Shown piece by piece: positions 61,185-64,000 of a stretch of DNA of 64,000 nucleotides. Both the position numbers and the translations under genes were made by a program. The stretch's first letter is position 1. Each line of letters begins with the position of its first letter. Source of the stretch: SELP01 sp035969385. Its GTDB lineage: Bacteria; Pseudomonadota; Alphaproteobacteria; Rhodobacterales; Rhodobacteraceae. Below the pieces are notes generated by a model that ran no database searches, was not told where the DNA came from, and was given only the letters and a program-made list of their open reading frames with translations. The stretch lies in assembly GCF_035969385.1 (NCBI RefSeq), contig NZ_JAYKKJ010000004.1, positions 124,001 through 188,000 on the forward strand, written 5' to 3'.

Positions 61185-62122
61185 AGCCGGGCCAGCCTGT
61201 CTGTCAGCATTTGGTAAAACCCGTCAGCATGTAGGTCGCCGATGAACAGCGCGTTGGGTTTGCGGTCGGTCACGCGCCACCAATCCGCGACGGTCATCCC
61301 CAGGGTCAGCTCCGAAGTGGTTTCGATCTCGACGTTTATGTGGCGCCCTTTGAACAGATACGGGTCGATCAGATAGGCGATGACGCAGGGATCGTGCAGC
61401 GGCGCGCCTTCGGACCCGTATTTCTCCATGTCGAACCGTTCAAAGAAATCGGTCCAGGCCGCGACCATCGTGCCGACGCGGGTGCCCATGGCGCGGAAGG
61501 CATCGATCCGGGGTTTGGTTGTCAGGGCCTTGTGGGTGACATCCAGCGGCATCAACACAAGCGGAACACCGGATTTGAACACGATATCAGCCGCTTCCGG
61601 GTCGACGTAAATGTTAAACTCGGCCGCCGGGGTGATGTTGCCCACCTCGAAATAGGCGCCGCCCATCAGGACGATCTCCTGCACCCGATCGACGATATCC
61701 GGGGCGCGGGAAAAGGCGGTGGCAATATTGGTCAGGGGCCCAAGCGGGCAAAGGGTGACCGTGCCCGAAGGTTCCGCCCGCAGCGTGTCGATGATGAAAT
61801 CGACGCCGTGCTGGTCTTGCAGTGGCATGGTCGGGTCGTCCATCTTTGGACCGTCAAGGCCGGTCTTGCCGTGGACGTGTTCGGCGGTGACCAGCTTGCG
61901 GCGGATCGGGGCCTCACAGCCCGCGAAGACGCGGGTCTCTGGCTTGCCCGCCAGTTCGCAGACGATACGGGCGTTCTTCTGGGTCAGGGGCAGCGGCACG
62001 TTGCCCGCGACGGCGGTGATCCCCAGAACCTCCACATCCTCGGGGCTGGCAAGCGCCAGCAGGATCGCAACGGCGTCGTCCTGTCCGGGATCGGTGTCGA
62101 TGATGATCTTGCGTGGTGCCAT
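61181..62122 (-). CDS. Inosine/uridine-preferring nucleoside hydrolase
   Basis: 313-residue hydrolase that splits ribonucleosides into base and ribose. DTDPGQDDAVAI (calcium-binding DxDxxxDD), CPLGPLTNIA, MGGAYFEVGNITPAAEFNIYVDPEAA and HDPCVIAYL. GGAGG supports ATG 62122. First gene of the pair with the GNAT gene. A repeat region lies upstream. Confidence 0.93.
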   Translation of the reverse strand: MAPRKIIIDTDPGQDDAVAILLALASPEDVEVLGITAVAGNVPLPLTQKNARIVCELAGKPETRVFAGCEAPIRRKLVTAEHVHGKTGLDGPKMDDPTMPLQDQHGVDFIIDTLRAEPSGTVTLCPLGPLTNIATAFSRAPDIVDRVQEIVLMGGAYFEVGNITPAAEFNIYVDPEAADIVFKSGVPLVLMPLDVTHKALTTKPRIDAFRAMGTRVGTMVAAWTDFFERFDMEKYGSEGAPLHDPCVIAYLIDPYLFKGRHINVEIETTSELTLGMTVADWWRVTDRKPNALFIGDLHADGFYQMLTDRLARL

Positions 62123-62185
62123 GTCCGCCTCCGGTCTTGCCTGAAGCGGCAGACTGTCCTGTTGTTGATGGCGGCGCAAGGGGGT

Positions 62186-62277
62186 GGTGGGTCAAGACCC
62201 ACCTTACCCGGGGGCGCTTCGCCCCCCACCCGAAAATTCATGACCTCCAGAGGATATTTGGAACCCAAAGAAGAATG
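62186..62277 (-). repeat. Dispersed repeat family 2, copy 2
   Basis: The reverse complement aligns with 19046-19138. It includes the perfect palindrome GGTGGGTC-AA-GACCCACC (62186-62203) and a GGGGGCG/CGCCCCC hairpin. It fills most of the gap upstream of the nucleoside hydrolase gene. Confidence 0.65.
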
Positions 62278-62304
62278 GACGTTCGGACCGATCCGATTTC
62301 GCAA

Positions 62305-62322
62305 GGTGGGTCTTGACCCACC
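62305..62322. repeat. Inverted partner palindrome of repeat family 2
   Basis: GGTGGGTC-TT-GACCCACC, 8-bp perfect arms, with AAG before it. Together with 62186-62203 it forms a roughly 20-bp inverted repeat around a 100-bp spacer, like the ends of a small non-autonomous element. No target-site duplication was recognised. Confidence 0.6.
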
Positions 62323-62328
62323 ATCCCG

Positions 62329-62538
62329 TTAAACCCGGTCTTCAGCGGCCAACCTGTCGCGCAGTTCCGGCACCCGAGGGTGGTTTAACTCCAGCCCGTA
62401 AATATATGCGTGGGTTAGGAAAAAACAGGCGGCATCAACTGTGTTCGCCTTATCCGCCGCCTCTGCGTAAAGATCCACAAGCGCGGGACGGTCGTCCCGC
62501 GCATGGGCCGCCAGCAGACGGTCGTCCAGCTCGCTCAT
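62329..62538 (-). CDS. Small helical protein coupled to the Rieske oxygenase
   Basis: 69-residue protein: ELDDRLLAAHARDDRPALV, DLYAEAADKANTVDAACFFLTHAYIYGLELNHP. Looks like a single TPR/Sel1-type helical hairpin repeat. ATG overlaps the oxygenase stop (ATGA), so it is translated with it. Could be a partner or stability factor; unproven. Confidence 0.75.
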   Translation of the reverse strand: MSELDDRLLAAHARDDRPALVDLYAEAADKANTVDAACFFLTHAYIYGLELNHPRVPELRDRLAAEDRV

Positions 62539-63692
62539 TCGCTGGCGTTGCGGTGCGCTTCGATCCGGCCCGCAACCCAGTCGTGGAAGCAGTGGGTCGG
62601 CCCGTCCATCGCCGGGCTGAACTTGCCGCCATCGAATTGCGGCGCCATCCGGCCCTTCTGCATCCCTTCGACCACGAAGATATCTTCGACAAAGACGGTC
62701 TTCCATTGCGCAGCGTTCTTTTCGCGCAGCGCGTCATCGGTGTCCTTGGTCGAGTAGAACAGGTGGATGTGTTCGCGGGTCTTGGTCTGGGTGACCGGCT
62801 CCAGCACGATCGAGAAGCAATGGTCCCGCTGCGCGCCCAGAAGGACGTTGGGATAGACGGCCATGTATTCCGCGCCCGTATCCCATTTGTCCGACAGGTT
62901 GGGGAAGTCGGGGAAGACCGCACCGTCGTCGCCCTTGATCTGGCGATAGAGCAGCGAGCCCTGCCCAGAATAGAGGCCCATTTCGGCGATGTTGTAGTGA
63001 TCTTCCAGCCGGGAATAGCTGTTCAGGCCCGGATGCACCCAAGGCAGGTGGTAGCTTTCGCAGTAGTTTTCGACGGCAAGCTTCCAATTGGTGTCGACCT
63101 CGAGCGTGAACATGCTGTCGGCGCCACCGTGCACCATCGGCTGGTCGAATTCTTTCCAACGCTCGATCAGGTCGGCGTGAATTTCCTCGAACGGGGCGGC
63201 CTGACCGTCGATGTTGATGAAGACGGTGCCGAACCAGATGTGGCTGCGGACCTCGTTCAACCCAAGGTCTTCGCGCACGATGGCGTCGTGCTTGTTATGG
63301 CCGGGGCCGCCGACATGCGGGGTGGACACCAGCCGCCCGTCGGTTCCGTAACACCAGGAATGGTAGGGGCAGCGGATCGCGCCTTCGATCTTGCGGGCCT
63401 CTTCGACAAGGATCATGCCCCGGTGGCGGCAGATGTTTTCGAACACCCGGACATGGCCCTGCCGGTCGCGGATCAGCAGAAGCGGCACGCCAAGGAAGGT
63501 CATCGGCTTGGCGTCGCCAGGTTCGGGCACTTCGCCTTCGACGGCCAGACCGGCCCAGGTGGAGAACAGGACCGCCTTCTTTTCCTCTTCCCACAGCGCC
63601 GGGTCGACATAATGGGCGTTGGGCAGGCCGCGCGCGGTTTCAACCGGGCGGCGGACAGCAGAGATATCGGAAATCGGGGAATCCTTGGCCAT
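62535..63692 (-). CDS. Rieske-type ring-hydroxylating oxygenase alpha subunit
   Basis: 385-residue oxygenase. Rieske centre CRHRG and CPYHSWCYG (CxH-CxxH, near 85-115), then the catalytic domain with ENYCESYHLPWVHPGL holding the mononuclear-iron His/Glu/Asp set. Related to choline/carnitine-type and aromatic dioxygenases; substrate not readable. AAGGAG precedes the ATG. No reductase gene nearby. Confidence 0.92.
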   Translation of the reverse strand: MAKDSPISDISAVRRPVETARGLPNAHYVDPALWEEEKKAVLFSTWAGLAVEGEVPEPGDAKPMTFLGVPLLLIRDRQGHVRVFENICRHRGMILVEEARKIEGAIRCPYHSWCYGTDGRLVSTPHVGGPGHNKHDAIVREDLGLNEVRSHIWFGTVFINIDGQAAPFEEIHADLIERWKEFDQPMVHGGADSMFTLEVDTNWKLAVENYCESYHLPWVHPGLNSYSRLEDHYNIAEMGLYSGQGSLLYRQIKGDDGAVFPDFPNLSDKWDTGAEYMAVYPNVLLGAQRDHCFSIVLEPVTQTKTREHIHLFYSTKDTDDALREKNAAQWKTVFVEDIFVVEGMQKGRMAPQFDGGKFSPAMDGPTHCFHDWVAGRIEAHRNASE

Positions 63693-63821
63693 GACGGCGC
63701 TCCTTGCTCAGAATCGTGGTGATCCTACTCCGAATCCGAGGAACCGGTTGCAGCAAGGCGACATAGGCCTGTTTCAAGGCGACATGCGCCGGACCCGTGC
63801 CCGGCGCGGTCTTTCGGGCGA

Positions 63822-64000
63822 TCAGGCCCCGCGGGCCAGCGCCGCAACCCCGGTCCGGGCGATTTCGACCAGTCCCAGCGGGCGCATCAGGTCGGCGAAG
63901 GCGTCGATCTTGTCCGAGGTGCCGGTGATTTCGAACACAAAGCTTTCCAGAGTCGAATCCACCACATTGGCGCGGAAGATGTCGGCGATCCGCAGCGCCT
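63822..64000 (-). CDS. ilvN: Acetolactate synthase small subunit, C-terminal part
   Basis: Partial gene running off the right edge; only the last 58 residues are seen. ALRIADIFRANVVDSTLESF, FEITGTSDKIDAFADLMRP and GLVEIARTGVAALARG match the IlvN/IlvH C-terminus. The regulatory subunit of branched-chain amino acid synthesis. The 5' part and ilvB would lie beyond the window. Confidence 0.9.
   Translation of the reverse strand, partial: ALRIADIFRANVVDSTLESFVFEITGTSDKIDAFADLMRPLGLVEIARTGVAALARGA

Noticed and set aside
63754..63786. Direct repeat CAAGGCGACAT twice before ilvN end
   Set aside because: Only 11 bp and two copies; no structure or motif that suggests a function.
1..64000. CRISPR array, insertion sequence or prophage integrase
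   Set aside because: No regularly spaced repeats and no transposase or integrase motifs in any frame; the phage-like genes are those of the GTA.

Overview
The window reads as chromosomal DNA from a marine alphaproteobacterium of the Rhodobacteraceae (Roseobacter group). The reasons are GC-rich coding sequence with strong third-position GC bias, a DMSP lyase of the DddP type whose metal ligands fall at the family's published residue numbers, a complete gene transfer agent (GTA) structural cluster of the Rhodobacter capsulatus type, a LuxI/LuxR pair of roseobacter style and TTAA-N7-TTAA boxes of the CtrA type. I see no insertion sequence, integrase, CRISPR array or rRNA operon.\n\nLayout. 1-4 kb: 3' part of a cysteine synthase gene, then an MscS-type channel and an alanyl-tRNA editing protein, coupled by 4-bp overlaps. 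4-7.6 kb: a lone fliG and a quorum-sensing locus (an HTH-less LuxR-type protein, a full LuxR and LuxI). 7.6-13.5 kb: purB, an EEP-family hydrolase, an alpha/beta-hydrolase/OsmC fusion, dddP and a DUF3445 protein. 13.5-15.3 kb: an orphan three-gene operon in which two proteins share a C-terminal membrane domain. 15.4-24.3 kb: glnB-glnA, nnr, a Hint-domain protein, tRNA-Leu(UAG), tig, a secreted protein, rpsF-rpsR-rplI and a membrane protein behind a CtrA-like box. 24.4-29.7 kb: fabD-fabG-acpP-fabF-mltG. 29.7-46.5 kb: GTA genes g1 to g15. A divergent gntR-type regulator and aldehyde dehydrogenase pair sits between the terminase and portal genes. 46.5-64 kb: a DksA-like protein, cysE, the pyruvate dehydrogenase operon, an FtsB-like gene, fda and pgk, several small enzymes, two cyclophilins, a DUF3179 protein, an EamA transporter, a nucleoside hydrolase/GNAT pair, a Rieske oxygenase and the 3' end of ilvN.\n\nMost interesting points. 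(1) Just upstream of GTA g1 lies a near-consensus sigma-70 promoter whose -35 box is covered by nested palindromes. A strong intrinsic terminator follows about 30 bp after the -10 box and before g1. This resembles a late promoter controlled by antitermination, or a short RNA gene. (2) The GTA operon is split by a two-gene metabolic cassette bordered by a hairpin-rich repeat; a second copy of that repeat lies at 4 kb. (3) The luxI upstream region carries a perfect CtrA-type box inside a larger dyad, which may tie quorum sensing to the CtrA and GTA circuits known in relatives. (4) The locus also encodes a stand-alone autoinducer-binding domain. (5) The 13.5-15.3 kb operon matches no family I can name.\n\nAll functional names rest on motif recognition by eye; no database search was run.
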